From NCBI GenBank assembly GCA_029339505.1, contig JAQISU010000245.1, positions 496,001-560,000 of the forward strand: a stretch of DNA of 64,000 nt, written 5' to 3'. The position numbers and the translations under genes are program-made. Positions 10,011 to 22,205 of this stretch are shown one piece after another. The notes below the pieces were generated by a model. The model was not told the origin of the DNA. It did not search any database and worked only from the letters and a program-made list of their open reading frames with translations. Numbering within the stretch: the first letter of the stretch is position 1; each line of letters opens with the position of its first letter. Origin of the DNA: Unio delphinus (lineage: Eukaryota > Mollusca > Bivalvia > Unionida > Unionidae).

Positions 10011-13000
10011 TATCCTGTTGTTTATAACCAGCGAGTTTTTTTCTGATTATGTCCTTTGTGATGAAATCACCAGTGACAATATCATTGATTGTAGTGTCAT
10101 TATCATCTCTTGACTCTGTCAGGACAACTCTTCGAAGCTGATTTATTCTTCGTACTCTGGATACTGCGAGATAAACTAAATTCGACCATTCAATGTGATT
10201 ATCCACTGTCCAAACAATTGTATCGGATATAGTTAATCCCTGTGAAGAATGTATCGTCGCTGCGTATCCTAGCGTCGACGGTGATTTATCAGCACGCAAT
10301 GCATCTTCGACGACGCTGATATCAACCAGCACAATATCATTTAACACTAAATTCTGCTTTTCACGCTGTCCTGGAATATCAACTTCAATACTCTGCTTTC
10401 GTGTATCCGAAGGCCAATAAAATAGCGGTACTGGAAGTGTTGCAAATTTTTCTTTATGCGTTTCAAATAACTTCATCTGAAGGGTGTCCCTGACTATTTT
10501 TCTACTTGCGATTATCAAATCGTTTGGTCTCCGCGCTTCCCAGAAATCTTTCATGGTAGTTTCCGAAATTATTTCGCGTGATATCTCACATTGGATTCTA
10601 TCAGGTTTGAACTCGCGTAATTGTTCATCAAGTGCTCTATGATCGGTGTTAATTTCTTCATAATAGTCTACAAAATTCTTTAGCCAATCATGCGGGGATA
10701 AACCGACAAATGGTGGTGGTTGACCATGATCGCCACACATGCCAACTTTTGTATTGGCGTGCAATAACCAATCAAGAAATTTTTGTAATACATCTAACGA
10801 CACCGTGCATATCTCATCCCAAATTATGACGCCGGGGACAGATTTCTCACCCATTCGTTCAGGAGTCCATTCATCGCCTTTCCATCGAAAGGAACTGTGA
10901 TACGTACAAGCATTCACCCCTCGTTGTTTCATCTCTCTGGCAAGTCTTTGTGTTGGTGTTAACACAATCATATTTGATCTGCCACGAAATAACTCAATCG
11001 CGCGAGTCGTCTTTCCTGACCCACCACAACCGTTTAAATAAACTGTTTTATATCTACATACAGGATCAGATATCTGCGGTGCATTAGATAGTTCTGAACA
11101 CTGATTGCTTTTCAAGTATGTATCTTCAATCGTAACATCTGCTGACTTGGAGTAATCACACGGTATTTCCTGCTTAATTCTCTATGATCCCCAACTCTCG
11201 TCGGAATTTGTGAATTCAGCCACTGCGTTGCTGTGTTTCGCGTCTATGTAAAATGAATCAGTGGCGACTCTAACTGCGGTGTCAGGAAATCTATGTATCA
11301 TCGAAAATAAATTGATAGAAACATAAGCCAGCACAGATGCTCTCAAATGTGTATATTGAAGACTGTCCATCATTGTAAGTAACAATTGTACCCAATTTGG
11401 TCCCATCGGACAAGAAAGCGTCTTTACGATCGACATATATACCCTTAGATGTTACATCCACGATTATAAAATCGTATGCAGCATCATCTATAATCAACCG
11501 TGAAGAATATCGTTCATTGTCGTATTTACCACCTTGAGTGAACTTACCAATTATTCTTCTACCAAGATCTTTTGCGTGTTTGTTTCTGATTTCATATAAC
11601 AGTTTGGACCAATTCATGATATATTCTAAGTCGAGATCGGGAAATTGTTTTCGTTGTTCGCTGATTATACTATCTAGATCAGGTTGTGGTGGTAACCAGA
11701 CTTCAGTCTGTGCTCGATATGATATAATTGCTTCACTGACAATCAGCGATATCAGCATGCTACAATCGGTCATATACCGTAACAGCACTATTGGCATCCA
11801 GTGTTTCACAGACATGTGTCTACCAATCCAGACATAACAGCACGGATGAAGTCCTTAAGGTAATTCAAATGATACCACACGAGCGAATCCGGTTAAATCA
11901 AAATCAGATAGTGGTCCATTAATCGCAACGCAGGCCATCTCATGGGTGGGATGTCCAAATCGCTTGAAGTATTTAGCGCATTCTCCGTACCCGAGAAAAC
12001 TCCCTGGGTAACATGCGACTATATCAACCGAAATAATGGTTTCGGGGTTATATTTTGTATTCCATAATCCGCCGTGTTTGTATTCGATGCAGCTTGATTT
12101 GATGTCTGTGAGAAATTCAGCTCGCGTTGGTTTCCACGAGTTTCTCTTTCTCGCAAAATGAGCCGCAACCGACGGAATTGTAAAGCAATTTGTTAGTAAT
12201 TATTCGTCGTCGAAATTCTTCGAAAAACTACTAGCTAGTTTTTTCATCTTGTCATGGAGTGCTTTGGTACGGTATAATTCTCCATTGGGTCTTACAAACT
12301 GATTGAATCCACCCTCGGAGTTTTCAGCACTGTGAAGTAACCACACTGACACCGGATCGTTTTTACTCAACTGGTAAATAGCATCGAACAATTGTTTCTC
12401 AGAGAATTCTGGAGCGGAAAACTCTCCGGGTATATACTTTACTGTTCTATTTCGCGGAAATATTGTTACCGCAGATGTCCACGCGTGTTCGTTATGATGA
12501 ATAATTTTGATTGGAGCTCCTCTCGATTTATATTTCGGTTCGTATAACACTTCTCCTGTTATTGTCGTTACCGATATTGGAAATTTTAGTATTCGTTCTA
12601 ACTCTGCTACATTTTGAATTGTCGCCCCACGCTGTTTCACTGTTAATCCCCACTCGGTTATTTTTTTGCGTCTTAGATCAGTCAATTTGTTTCCCCGGGA
12701 TGCATTTGTGAAGTGTTATAATATTCGTTCTGCTACACAATTCATTCTTGACGAAGTCGATGACGATGTCATCAATGACAGTTTCATGGTTTTTAGTTTT
12801 TCAATACTCGGTTTATCATTTAACGGATATATCCCATAAACAACTGCTGTTACAGGATAAGATCTCTCGTAGTATGGTTTATCAATTCCAGTCAGAATTC
12901 CTGGTTTTGAATCTTGTCTCACAGTGACAGTTCTTTTATCCTTCAAGATAAGTTCAAATTTATCCCTGATAATCCAATCTCCAGTGTCTGAACGAATAAT

Positions 13001-13275
13001 GAATTTTACTCTAAAAAATACCTTTTTCACGTAAGATGTGAAATTATCTTGGCTGCATTTTCGTCAATCATGGTAGCATCAACACTACCATGAATTCGAA
13101 ATGTTGACCAACAATGAGATGCTCCATCACGCTTGAGTTCATGAAAACAATCGCTGATTTTACTTATCATGGTTCTATCACCTATTAGACTCTTTGGTTT
13201 ATCAGAGACTCTATCGAGATTAAATTTAGCATTTTTCCAGGGTTTAATTTTCGATAATCTCTCGAACTCCTTCAT
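10000..13275 (-). pseudogene. DNA polymerase B-SF1 helicase, copy B
   Basis: It is collinear with the 1.2-kilo-residue gene of copy C. The pieces are 13275-13027, 13030-12716, 12685-12200, 12200-11816, 11815-11291, 11436-11182 and 11115-10000. Breaks are a frame change near 13030, a TAA at about 12200 and frameshifts near 11870, 11350 and 11150. The helicase part (11115-10000, 371 codons) is open, with Walker A GCGGSGKTT and the DExx motif WDEI. The N-terminus has a single KEFERL unit, unlike the repeat array of copy C. Confidence 0.85.
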
Positions 13276-13318
13276 GCTATAATTAAGACAAGTATTTAAA
13301 TAGAGAATTTATTATATA

Positions 13319-13681
13319 ATGAATCATTGCAAATTGCTTATGATTGGATCAGTAACCCCGTGTAACAAATCATGCAGAAAGGAGTTCTGTGGGTATCATA
13401 TGCAAAGTGTCCGTGGGGGTAGTTATGGCCCGCTACCCTGCCGACGATGTGGGGTAGGGGTGAGAGGAATATCACAATTATGTCTCGGTTGTGATGGTAA
13501 GAGATACAGAGAGTTGAAGCGTTACTATAATAAACGAATTAAGGATTCCACTAAGAATTCCATCAATAACTCTGACCCTGACAGCGTCAATGACAAAGTT
13601 ATAAGAACTCCTCAAGACTACATCGGAAGATTTCCAAGTAATGTAATAATTCAACCAAACGATGAATTAGACAAACAATAG
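13319..13681 (+). CDS. Cys-rich zinc-binding-like protein, copy B
   Basis: 120 codons, open from ATG to stop. Cys/His residues are grouped as MNHC, PCNKSCRKEFCGYH, LPCRRCGVG and LCLGCDGK, consistent with two zinc sites, followed by a basic helix (RYRELKRYYNKRI) and a polar tail. Function unknown; a DNA-binding or regulatory role is possible. It is divergently transcribed from the polymerase, with about 43 bp between the starts. Copy D has the same gene at 51737; copy C keeps only a remnant. Confidence 0.75.
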   Translation: MNHCKLLMIGSVTPCNKSCRKEFCGYHMQSVRGGSYGPLPCRRCGVGVRGISQLCLGCDGKRYRELKRYYNKRIKDSTKNSINNSDPDSVNDKVIRTPQDYIGRFPSNVIIQPNDELDKQ

Positions 13682-13693
13682 TATATTATATCA

Positions 13694-14188
13694 ATGAACC
13701 AAGAATTACAACCACATCCCGAGATTGCAAACTATGAAGCTTCCCGTGATGAAATTATCAGACACCGTAGATTGAAGAAACCGGTTGGTTCTGACAATGG
13801 TATAGGATTTTTTAAGTTTGGTGCTGGAAAGAAGAAATATTACTGTCACAGATTCGTCTTCGAGGTGTTTAATGGATTGATCGAGGATGGTTTTGTTATC
13901 AATCACATTGATTCCAATCCTCAGAATAACAAATTGGATAATCTAGAAGTTGTTACACTGAGTGAGAATACCAAACGAGGAGGAACTGGTACTTATAAAT
14001 CAATTGGGAAGAGACCTGTGAAATCATTTAATACGGCAACTAACGAGGAGATAATATTTCAATAAATGATTGCAGCCAGTAGATATTTCGGTATTTGTGA
14101 ACCCTCAGTGCAAAACGTTGCAGAAAATTTAACCAAGATGGCAATTTCAAAAAAGACCGGGAAAAAAATACAGTTCGTCTATGTCTAA
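13694..14188 (+). pseudogene. HNH/NUMOD-type endonuclease, copy B
   Basis: It starts 12 bp after the Cys-rich gene. The HNH core is visible: HRFVFEVFNGLIEDGF, then INHIDSNPQNNKLDNLEVV. A TAA at 14063-14065 cuts off the C-terminal NUMOD1-like DNA-binding part, which continues open in the same frame to 14188. Such proteins are usually homing endonucleases of phages and large DNA viruses. The intact part includes the His residues expected at the active site. Confidence 0.7.
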
Positions 14189-14486
14189 TCATGTTTTGCA
14201 TTATTCTATATAACACCAAGGGAGATAACTCGTGTGTGTATATTTACAGCCTATGAAAGAGTTATAGATCTCAATGGGTTTTACCGATTATTTCTCAGTG
14301 GAAATATAATATATTTTATAAGAAAACGAATAAAATATGTAGTGTTTTACAAATAATTGTATTTTTTGTTTTTTTTCTTTCTTTTAAGTATTTAGTTTTG
14401 TTTCATACACGAAGGTATATGGATTTGTTCGTGGCTTTGTGATAAATCCATTGACGTCATCACACCTGTTCGTTATTGATAAAGAA

Positions 14487-15715
14487 CTGCTGTTATATGA
14501 ATTCCAAGAACTGTTATGATATAAATTCCAAGAACTGTTATGATATAAATTCAAAGAACTGCTGTTATATAAATTCCAAGAACTGCTGTTATATAAATTC
14601 CAATAACTGTTATGATATAAATTCCAAGAACTGCTGTTATATAAATTCCAAGAACTGCTGTTATATGAATTCCAAGAACTGCTATGATATGAATTCCAAG
14701 AACTGCTATGATATGAATTCCAAGAACTGTTATGATATAAATTCCAAGAACTGTTATGATATGAATTCCAAGAACTCCTATGATATGAATTCCAAGAACT
14801 CCTATGATATGAATTCCAAGAACTGCTATGATATGAATTCCAAGAACTGCTATGATATGAATTCCAAGAACTATTATATATGAATTTCAAGAACTGATAT
14901 GATATAAATTCCAAGAACTATTATGATATGAATTCCGAGAACTGTTAGGATATGAATAACAAGAACTATTATGATATGAATTCCAAGAACTGCTGTTATA
15001 TGATCCTTCAGTAATTCCAATAACTGCTATGATATGAATATGAATTCCAAGAACTGATGTGATATAAATTCCAAGAACTGATGTTTTATGAATTCCAGGA
15101 ACTGATGTGATATAAATTCCAAGAACTGATGTTATATGAATTCCAAGAACTGATGTGATATAAATTCCAAGAACTGATGTTATATGAATTCCAAGAACTG
15201 ATGTGATATAAATTCCAAGAACTGATGTTATATGAATTCCAAGAACTGTTATGATATAAATTCCAAGAACTATTATGATATAAATTCCAAGAACTATTAT
15301 GATATGGATTACAAGAATTGATGTTATATAAGTTCCAAAAACTAGTATGATATGAATTCCAAGAACTATTATGATATGAATTCCAAGAACTGTTATGATT
15401 TGAATTCTAAGAACTATTATGATATAAATTCCACGAACTATTATGATATAAATTCCAAGAACTATTATGATATGAATTTCAAGAACCATTATGATATGAA
15501 TTCCAAGAACTATTATGATATGAATTCCAAGAACTATTATGATATAAATTCCAAGAACTGTTATGATATGGATTCCAAGAACTATTATGATATGAATTCC
15601 AAGAACTATTATGATATGGATTCCAAGAACTGATGTTATATGAATTCCAAGAACTATTATGATATGGTTTCCAAGAACTGTTATGATTTGAATTCCAAGA
15701 ACTGCCATCATATGA
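14487..15715. repeat. 24-bp minisatellite, about 50 units
   Basis: Tandem units of the form ATGAATTCCAAGAACTGTTATGAT, with variable third quarter (TGTT, TGCT, TATT, TGATGT). Because the unit is a multiple of three, long open frames run through both strands; I regard these as by-products. The array ends 50 bp before the MNSEN gene, whose first bases (ATGAATTCTGAAAAT) resemble the unit, suggesting the array grew from the 5' end of that gene. Confidence 0.9.
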
Positions 15716-15766
15716 TCATTCAAAATGGACCCCAATTTTTTGTATTAGAAATATGTATTATCATAT

Positions 15767-16101
15767 ATGAATTCTGAAAATATGAATAGAATTATAGCTG
15801 AAATTTCAAAATTGAAAAATCAAGAGATTAAACTATCTGACTATTTGAACCCTGACCAAATTATGTCTGACTTTCAAGATATAGAATACGGTATTAACAC
15901 TAACAAATATATGCGGCCAAAGAAGTATGCGCTGATATAAAAAATCCAGAATTCTATTCGGGACTCTCTTGCATTCTATAGTGACGTAAGTGTGTTTGTC
16001 CCGTTATTTACTATCGTGGAAGGAATACGAAAAGAATTGGGTCGGGATTATGAATTGAAAAAAGAGGTTAATTCGAAGATTTTTGAAATATACGGGCGTT
16101 A
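15767..16101 (+). pseudogene. MNSEN small conserved protein, copy B
   Basis: It matches the 118-residue genes at 32023 and 53700 (MNSENMN start, DQIMSDFQDIEYG in the middle). It has a TAA near 15938 and a frameshift near 16080. Function unknown; the protein looks helical and charged. Confidence 0.7.
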
Positions 16102-16628
16102 ATTCAAGAAAATGAAAAACCCCTTTCGGACAGCGGTTTTTAGTCAACAATAGCGGTTAAATTATATACTGGCATTTATCAATGAGTGTTTTACTACAAG
16201 GAAGTTGTAAAATTTCATAGTAAAATATTTTTTTATTACTGAAATTTTCATAGTAAATACTTTTTTTGTCTGATTTTGGTGCTTTTTTGTCTGATTTTGA
16301 TACTTTTTTGTCTGATTTTAAGTGGAGTCTGTCGGGTCAAATGGTTGATTTTTCATGTTAATTCTCGCAGACTTTTCCACCTAAAATTATTTTTATGATG
16401 TTTTAGGCAAAAAACTGACTAAAATCAAGCAATGATGACTAAAAAATGACCAAAAAAACAACAAAAACGACCAAAAATGACTGTTGGTGTCAGTTGGGTC
16501 AAATGGTCGATTTTGCATGGGATTTCCCGTAGACTTTTCCACGAAAATTATTTTCGGGTGACAAAATCACTGCATTTAGATTGAAATCTCTTCGTACATT
16601 AATTGGAAGATTGTTTACGATTTCAATA
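16102..16628. other. AT-rich spacer with repeated words, copy B
   Basis: No gene. Two copies (about 16337-16372 and 16496-16540) of a segment like GGTCAAATGGTCGATTTTGC followed by ATGGGATTTCCCGTAGACTTTTCC. Copy D carries related words in reverse orientation in the same spacer (54054-54770). TTTTTTGTCTGATTTTG is also repeated near 16265-16320. It could be regulatory or simply repeat-rich. Confidence 0.5.
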
Positions 16629-17749
16629 ATGGTAAATGAAGCATTAACCACTCGATTAACGAAAAGAGAGACTGGCGGCTATCAGAAAATATATACCCGT
16701 CCGTGATTCTGTCAGGAGTAAACTACAGAATCGGCAGTCTTCAGACTGACTTTTCTGTGGGATCTGAAGAGTTGTTTAAACCAATAACCACAGCAACGAA
16801 GGGGGTAATATCAGCTACTGAGCGTGCTATATGGGGAGATATTCCCGAGGGGGGAAAACCACCAAGAAAAGAAAAACCTCTTATTGGTGAACTTGAAAAA
16901 ATAGCAAGAAGAACCAAACAAACAAAAAAATCTTTAAAAACACTTCCTGGTGATATAATAACTGCTGTTAGACAACATGAACAAGAATAACAAGAACGAG
17001 AACAAAAAGAACGAGAACAAGCACATCTTGAAGAAGAACTTATTAGTAGACAACCAATTATCACACCGCCTGAACAACATGAACAGCAAGGTGCTGTTGT
17101 AAGATAAAAGTATTCACCTGAAAGGATATTTACGGCTGATGCGTTAACTGATATTAAAGATATAAAAACAAAATCTGAATTAATTAAATTTACTAAAGAG
17201 ACTTTTAAGAAGAATATAAGAGATACTTATTTAAAAGACGACGAGTATAAAAATTTTATAAAGAGTATAGACACCTGGGCGAATAAATTATTTTTAGCAA
17301 AACATGGTGGAACTAGAATAACACAAAAGAAGCATCCTACTTTTAATACTTTTATAGCTACAGTAAAAGATGTCATACAACAACCACCGGATTATACAGC
17401 AGACGACCCAAACCCAGATGAAATACGAATAATGGCAGAAGCAGATTCTGAAAAAGGTGCAACTGGTATCACTAAAAAATCAGCCGGGAAGGGATATTCC
17501 AGTAGTACACCAAGAGGGATTTCAGGTAGTGGTTTAGTTAGTTGTCCTGGTAATATTCTCAGCGATATATCACGATTAGAAATTCTCATCGGAGGAAAAC
17601 GAACCGGAAATAACTCACCGGAAATAATTAATGAAGCAGCTGATATCTGTATGCGGTTATTTCAAGGTGGCATCATGGATATCAAAACATATCGAGATTT
17701 CATTGACGAGTTAGTGGAAAATCCTACGGATGGTTACCACAGCGATTAA
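16629..17749 (+). pseudogene. large putative structural protein, copy B
   Basis: It starts MVNEALTTRL and ends with the shared block SCPGNILSDISRLEILIGG. A shift near 16670, a TAA at 16988 and a further shift break the middle; 17432-17749 is open. The residues ISGSG near 17520 fit the adenain site rule (M/I/L)xGx-G, compatible with processing of a virion precursor. Confidence 0.75.
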
Positions 17750-17795
17750 ATCATCGGTGATGAATCAATGATTAGATAAATATCATTTAAATAAG

Positions 17796-18240
17796 ATGAT
17801 CATACACTACAACCATGACAAACTAACCAGCGTCTATGTAGTAAACTCACGATTTCCTGTTTATAGAACATACTATGGTGATGGTCTCGGTAATACCATT
17901 GCAGGGTTATTTGCAAGAATGGCTCCAAAAGTGGCGCCGCTAGCAAAACAGTTATCAATGAAAGCCATTGATGTTATTCGTGATAAGGGTGTTAGCGCCG
18001 TTGGAGATGCTGCCGGAAAAGCATATTTGGCTGCTCGGGATAAACTAACATCGCTAGTTCGGCGGCGAAAGAAACCGGGACCACTGCCATCTACAGCAGA
18101 AATGGCCGCGAGCGTTAGTAAAATAATGAATAACACAGTTAATCAGAAACTATAGTCGTTGATGACTAACACCCAAGATAACATAACCGCAAATATGATA
18201 GCGGGAAGTGGCTTAAAAAACCACGACGACGTCGATGATT
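17796..18240 (+). pseudogene. small core-like structural protein, copy B
   Basis: MIIHYNHDK start, Gly-rich YYGDGLGNTIAGLFARMAP segment and basic middle. A TAG at 18153-18155 interrupts it just before the conserved tail ANMIAGSG, which continues in frame and runs towards the capsid gene start at 18264. Confidence 0.75.
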
Positions 18241-18263
18241 TAGACGCTGATAAATATAATAAA

Positions 18264-19613
18264 ATGTTCAAACCGTCACCTCATCCAGCGTTTGATATGA
18301 AAGCTCCAGTGCGCAAGGCTGATTCTGTACGCTTAATATTTTGCCTATCATGCAATAGATTCAAATAGTCGATCAAGAATTGAACTTCATGTTCATGATA
18401 CCAGTAAATACTTTTTGCCTTGTGAAGCATTTATCGAAGTGGAAGGAGAACTCGTAACAAATGATGCTGCTCATAATGATCCACCATACGCAGATGACCC
18501 AAATATCCGAGTGGGTTTTGTCAATAATGGGGTCATGGCAAGATATTCTGACGATTATACAAGATCGGCGGGTCCATCTATGATGTTCGCTAAGGATATT
18601 ACTGATCACGCTGATCACATCCAACATATTAAAGTACGGACAGCGGCGGCTACTGCAGAAGCTGCACCAGTTGGTTATACTGAACACCGAGCAAGACCAG
18701 GAGCTGCGTTTGATATTATACGACATGTTAATGTAGAATACAATCTAGGATTTGCAACATGCAAATGCTACAAGGAGAGCGTCGACGATTTTCATGCGCG
18801 ATTCCACTGCATCATATATTTGGATTCTGCAGAAATGTCCGAAACGTTATCTATGGAGCAAAGCATAAAGTAGTACTCGTGCGAAGGGGTACTGATGATA
18901 ATGCAATCTGGAGGATTCCAGCAGATCCAGCACAACCAAATGTTGATGCTGGTAAAGTTAAATTATCAAAACTATCACTGTGGATGCCAGTGTTGACTCC
19001 ATCAATTACCGCAGAACAGCAACTACTATCATTTATGGACCAAGGAGGAAAATCGTTGTTAAGTTGGTTATCGGTGTCTACAGATACTATAGATTCTGAT
19101 ATTAATGATAAATTTACATGGCACTTGGCAGCGCGACAAGGTGTTTCAAGTCCGCGTCATATATTCATTGCGCTACAGAATAGAGCGCGATTAGACAATC
19201 AAACATGTAGCAATATGATATTTGATAAGTTAGGCGTTGAAGAAGTCTCGCTGAGAATAAACGGCAAACAGAAACCATCCGAGGATATACAACTTGATTA
19301 CGACAACATTCATATTGCACGCGTGTATCATCGGTTGTTGACATATATGGCACGTGATCAAAATGTTGATACTGGTCTACAAATATCACAGTTGGATTTT
19401 AAAAATCTATATCCGATCTTTTACTTTTCGTTGGAACATCTTGATTTAACAAGACAGTCCGTCGTTGATATACACTTTAGAGCTCGTGTAAAACCACCTG
19501 ACGGTGTTAATTATAGAGCGGTTGCTGTCATTCTTAGCGATAAATCAATAATACTACTCGAAGGTGTTGGCGGAAGAATGAGAGTGATAGATACACCGGT
19601 AGAAAACATGTAA
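18264..19613 (+). pseudogene. major capsid protein, copy B
   Basis: It is homologous to the intact gene at 56477. Damage: frameshift near 18335-18370, an in-frame loss of about 30 codons near 18540 (the ALFESARYLIDG block), and a frameshift near 18770 just before the IPLHHIFGFCRN signature. From 18759 to the stop it is open. Confidence 0.9.
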
Positions 19614-19639
19614 CAATTAGATCAATCTGTTATTGTATA

Positions 19640-20110
19640 ATGAAATACAGTTATATTAGTGTTGCGTTAACTCCCGGTCAACTCTAGAAACTACAATCAG
19701 AATCTGATTCAGCTACAAAATGCGGAACCACAATAACACTGAAACCCAATCAGATGACTGGTGGTCCGAATAAATTGTCACTGACAACTCGTCAAGTAAA
19801 ACACTTCAATGATGCTTTCAAAGATAAAAATGGCGTTCAGATCTCTCTCTCTCTCTGCAGCTGCGATCAGTGACATGAAAAAATCAGGCGGTATATTCCC
19901 GTTGTTAGCTGCGTTACCAGCATTGATTGCTGCGGCTGCCCCAGCGGTAGCCAAAGCGGCGGCGTTAGGAGCCGTTGGTACCGCGGCAGGAATGGCACTA
20001 AAGAAAGCAACTGGGAGCGGGTATAAAAAAAGGGAAAGGGTCTAAGACTACCAGGAACCCCGTATTCATGGTACAGCGGAAAGGGTCTAAGACTACCAGG
20101 AACGGTTTAT
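19640..20110 (+). pseudogene. pX-like protein, copy B
   Basis: N-terminal block with the adenain-type site QMTGGP and the hydrophobic GGIFPLLAALPALIAAAAP segment like adenovirus pX/mu. A TAG near 19685 and a CT-repeat expansion near 19846 disturb it. An A7 tract near 20027 takes the frame to an early stop at 20043-20045, whereas the A8 of copy C opens a tail of GKGLRLPGTPYSWY repeats. Two such repeats lie unread here up to about 20110. Confidence 0.65.
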
Positions 20111-20118
20111 TAACACCA

Positions 20119-20553
20119 ATGTCCAATTTTGATTTACTCGAAACTGCTAACAAACTCGCGATTAAAAACTTCAGAGGCGTCTTTATGAAAGATCAGTTAC
20201 CGACACAACCAAACAGCGTTGACACCGGCATCATTAATCTCGATAACAGCACCGGACCCGGAACCCACTGGGTTGCATACGCGATTGATCCACGTGCAAT
20301 CGTTTATTTCGATTCATATGGATTAGCGCCACCGAAGGAATTTAACCGCTATAGAAACCGCTTAAACACCCTTTGTTGGTATTCTACGCTACCAACACAA
20401 CAAATGAATGATCCACCAATATGCGGCAGCGAAGTATTAAATGTTCTTGTTGCTATATCAACATCTGGAAAACCACCACATGTCGTCGTAAATGAATACA
20501 CCAGCAATCGCTTGAAATCAAAGATTTTAGAGAGAGAGAGAGTTTTACAATAA
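20119..20553 (+). CDS. adenain-type cysteine protease, copy B
   Basis: 144 codons from the ATG at MSNFDL. Catalytic residues are in adenain order: His in GTHWVAY, Asp in VYFDSYG, Gln in TQQMND and Cys in PPICGSEV. The family (C5) cleaves virion precursors after (M/I/L)xGG or (M/I/L)xGx-G, and such sites occur in the neighbouring pX-like and core-like proteins. The start was chosen at MSNF because the upstream codons are only the repeat tail of the pX-like gene read in another frame. Confidence 0.85.
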   Translation: MSNFDLLETANKLAIKNFRGVFMKDQLPTQPNSVDTGIINLDNSTGPGTHWVAYAIDPRAIVYFDSYGLAPPKEFNRYRNRLNTLCWYSTLPTQQMNDPPICGSEVLNVLVAISTSGKPPHVVVNEYTSNRLKSKILERERVLQ

Positions 20554-21559
20554 CATGATTGATATTTGGAGAAGACCTCTATCAGCGCTGAAAAAACCAA
20601 CCAAAGAAACATCTGCGACCGGTGATATAAAAAAATAATCGAAGATGAAATCGCTGAGACGTTAAACCTAGCAAGTGTTGACCCCGGGGAAATAGTTGTA
20701 TTTCAAGATCGTCAGGGTAAATTGAAATCTAGTAATGTTTCCCTGGATGATATTTTAGTTAAACAACGAGACGCAACCGAAGGCACTATCGCGTTGTTTT
20801 CCGATCAGGGTAAACTCAAATCTAGTAATATTTCCCTGGATGATATTTTAGTTAAACAACGAGACGCAACCGAAGGCACTATCGCGTTATTTTCCGATCA
20901 GGGTAAACTCAAACCAGGTGTACATGTTTCAACTATTGTTGATAGAATTAACAATATTGACAAGCCGTTACTAGATTTCCATGGTAATCCTCCAGTGACC
21001 ACACCAAATCTTACAGCGATAAAAACTTCTATGTTGGAACTAGCAGCACTTCAAGTCAAATATGCAGATCACGTTGAAAAGTTTACATCATTTCGTAAAA
21101 AATATCATCAAGAAATTCTTTGCAACCACGCTGGATAAAATTGATATAAAACTCCCGGATATTAAAAAATTCATCGATGAGATGAAAAACTTCATCGAAG
21201 CAATCAAAGGTGATGCAACGAGGATGATAACAATCATTGAAAAAACAAAAATTCCTCATGAGAAAACCAACAACGTAACATACACAATTCAATACGGATC
21301 ATTTGCGTGGACACCTACAAACAACAAATTAGATATCACTGCAACCGTCAAGGGTATTTATCGATTAACACTAGTGACGCCAACTCAATTTAATATATCA
21401 TCGTCGAGTTCATTTGGGGTCAACAATACGATATCAACTATCATCGACAAGGATACAACCGAACAGTTCACGATAGCATCCACTGATAAGAATTTGGCTA
21501 GGGTTTCAGTAACATGGTATGTGGAATTCGTAGCGGATTTGAGTAAACAACTAAACTGA
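20554..21559 (+). pseudogene. fibre-like protein, copy B
   Basis: It is collinear with the intact 287-codon gene of copy D. It carries two tandem 29-residue shaft-like units (GKLKSSNVSLDDILVKQR..). An A7 tract near 20627 shifts the frame in the first 30 codons, and an A-run near 21099 shifts it before the C-terminal beta-rich head, which is open (21062-21559). Confidence 0.75.
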
Positions 21560-21620
21560 AAATTGCAAAGCAATTTCACTAGCGGTTTCAATTGAAATCG
21601 TAAACTGATTTGAAAATAAA

Positions 21621-22205
21621 ATGACAACATCACAACAATATCGCTATGATCAGGTCAGAGAATTTCAAAATAGACTCAAAACCCTCACTGAGGAGTATCA
21701 AGTAAAAAAAAAAATACCGACGAAGAATCACCGCAGTTGATATTACAGTGTACTCGGTGAGTGGTATAATCGCTGGGGCTGGTATAATGCTCTCCTCGGT
21801 GACAATGATTGCACCGATAGTTGTTCCAATTTGTATATCCACGGCGACAACAATCGCGGGAATTATTTCGATTATAACAAAAAAATATCATGATGCAGCC
21901 AGCGTAAACTGCAGGATTACTTAATTAAATTTAATGTTGTATCAACCGCGTACTCGCAATTATCCTCGATGATATCGTCATCGCTCGATGATACATTAAT
22001 ATCAGATAGTGAGTTCTCAGTGATGGTAAGTATTTATGATTCCGCGATATCAAAATTAGAAATTCAACATGAATATAATAACGATGACAACACCGCAGGA
22101 ACTACTTCAACAAATAGTAAAGAATACAGAACCAATTCAACAAATAACGGAAAATACCACAACGATGAAGACCAGCATGATATAGATAACCTCAACGAAT
22201 CCTGA
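21621..22205 (+). pseudogene. two-helix membrane protein, copy B
   Basis: N-terminal coiled coil (QYRYDQVREFQNRLKTLTEEY), then two hydrophobic helices, then an acidic tail with SVMVSIYDSAISKLE. A long A-run near 21704 and another near 21885 shift the frame. The 3' end overlaps the penton start in another frame. Confidence 0.7.

Noticed and set aside
14487..15715. CRISPR-like array or repetitive secreted protein
   Set aside because: Units are contiguous with no unique spacers, and the open frames on both strands follow from the 24-bp period. It is a minisatellite.
18373..18726. Minus-strand ORFs overlapping capsid genes
   Set aside because: They are shadows of strongly conserved plus-strand capsid coding sequence and are not preserved between copies.
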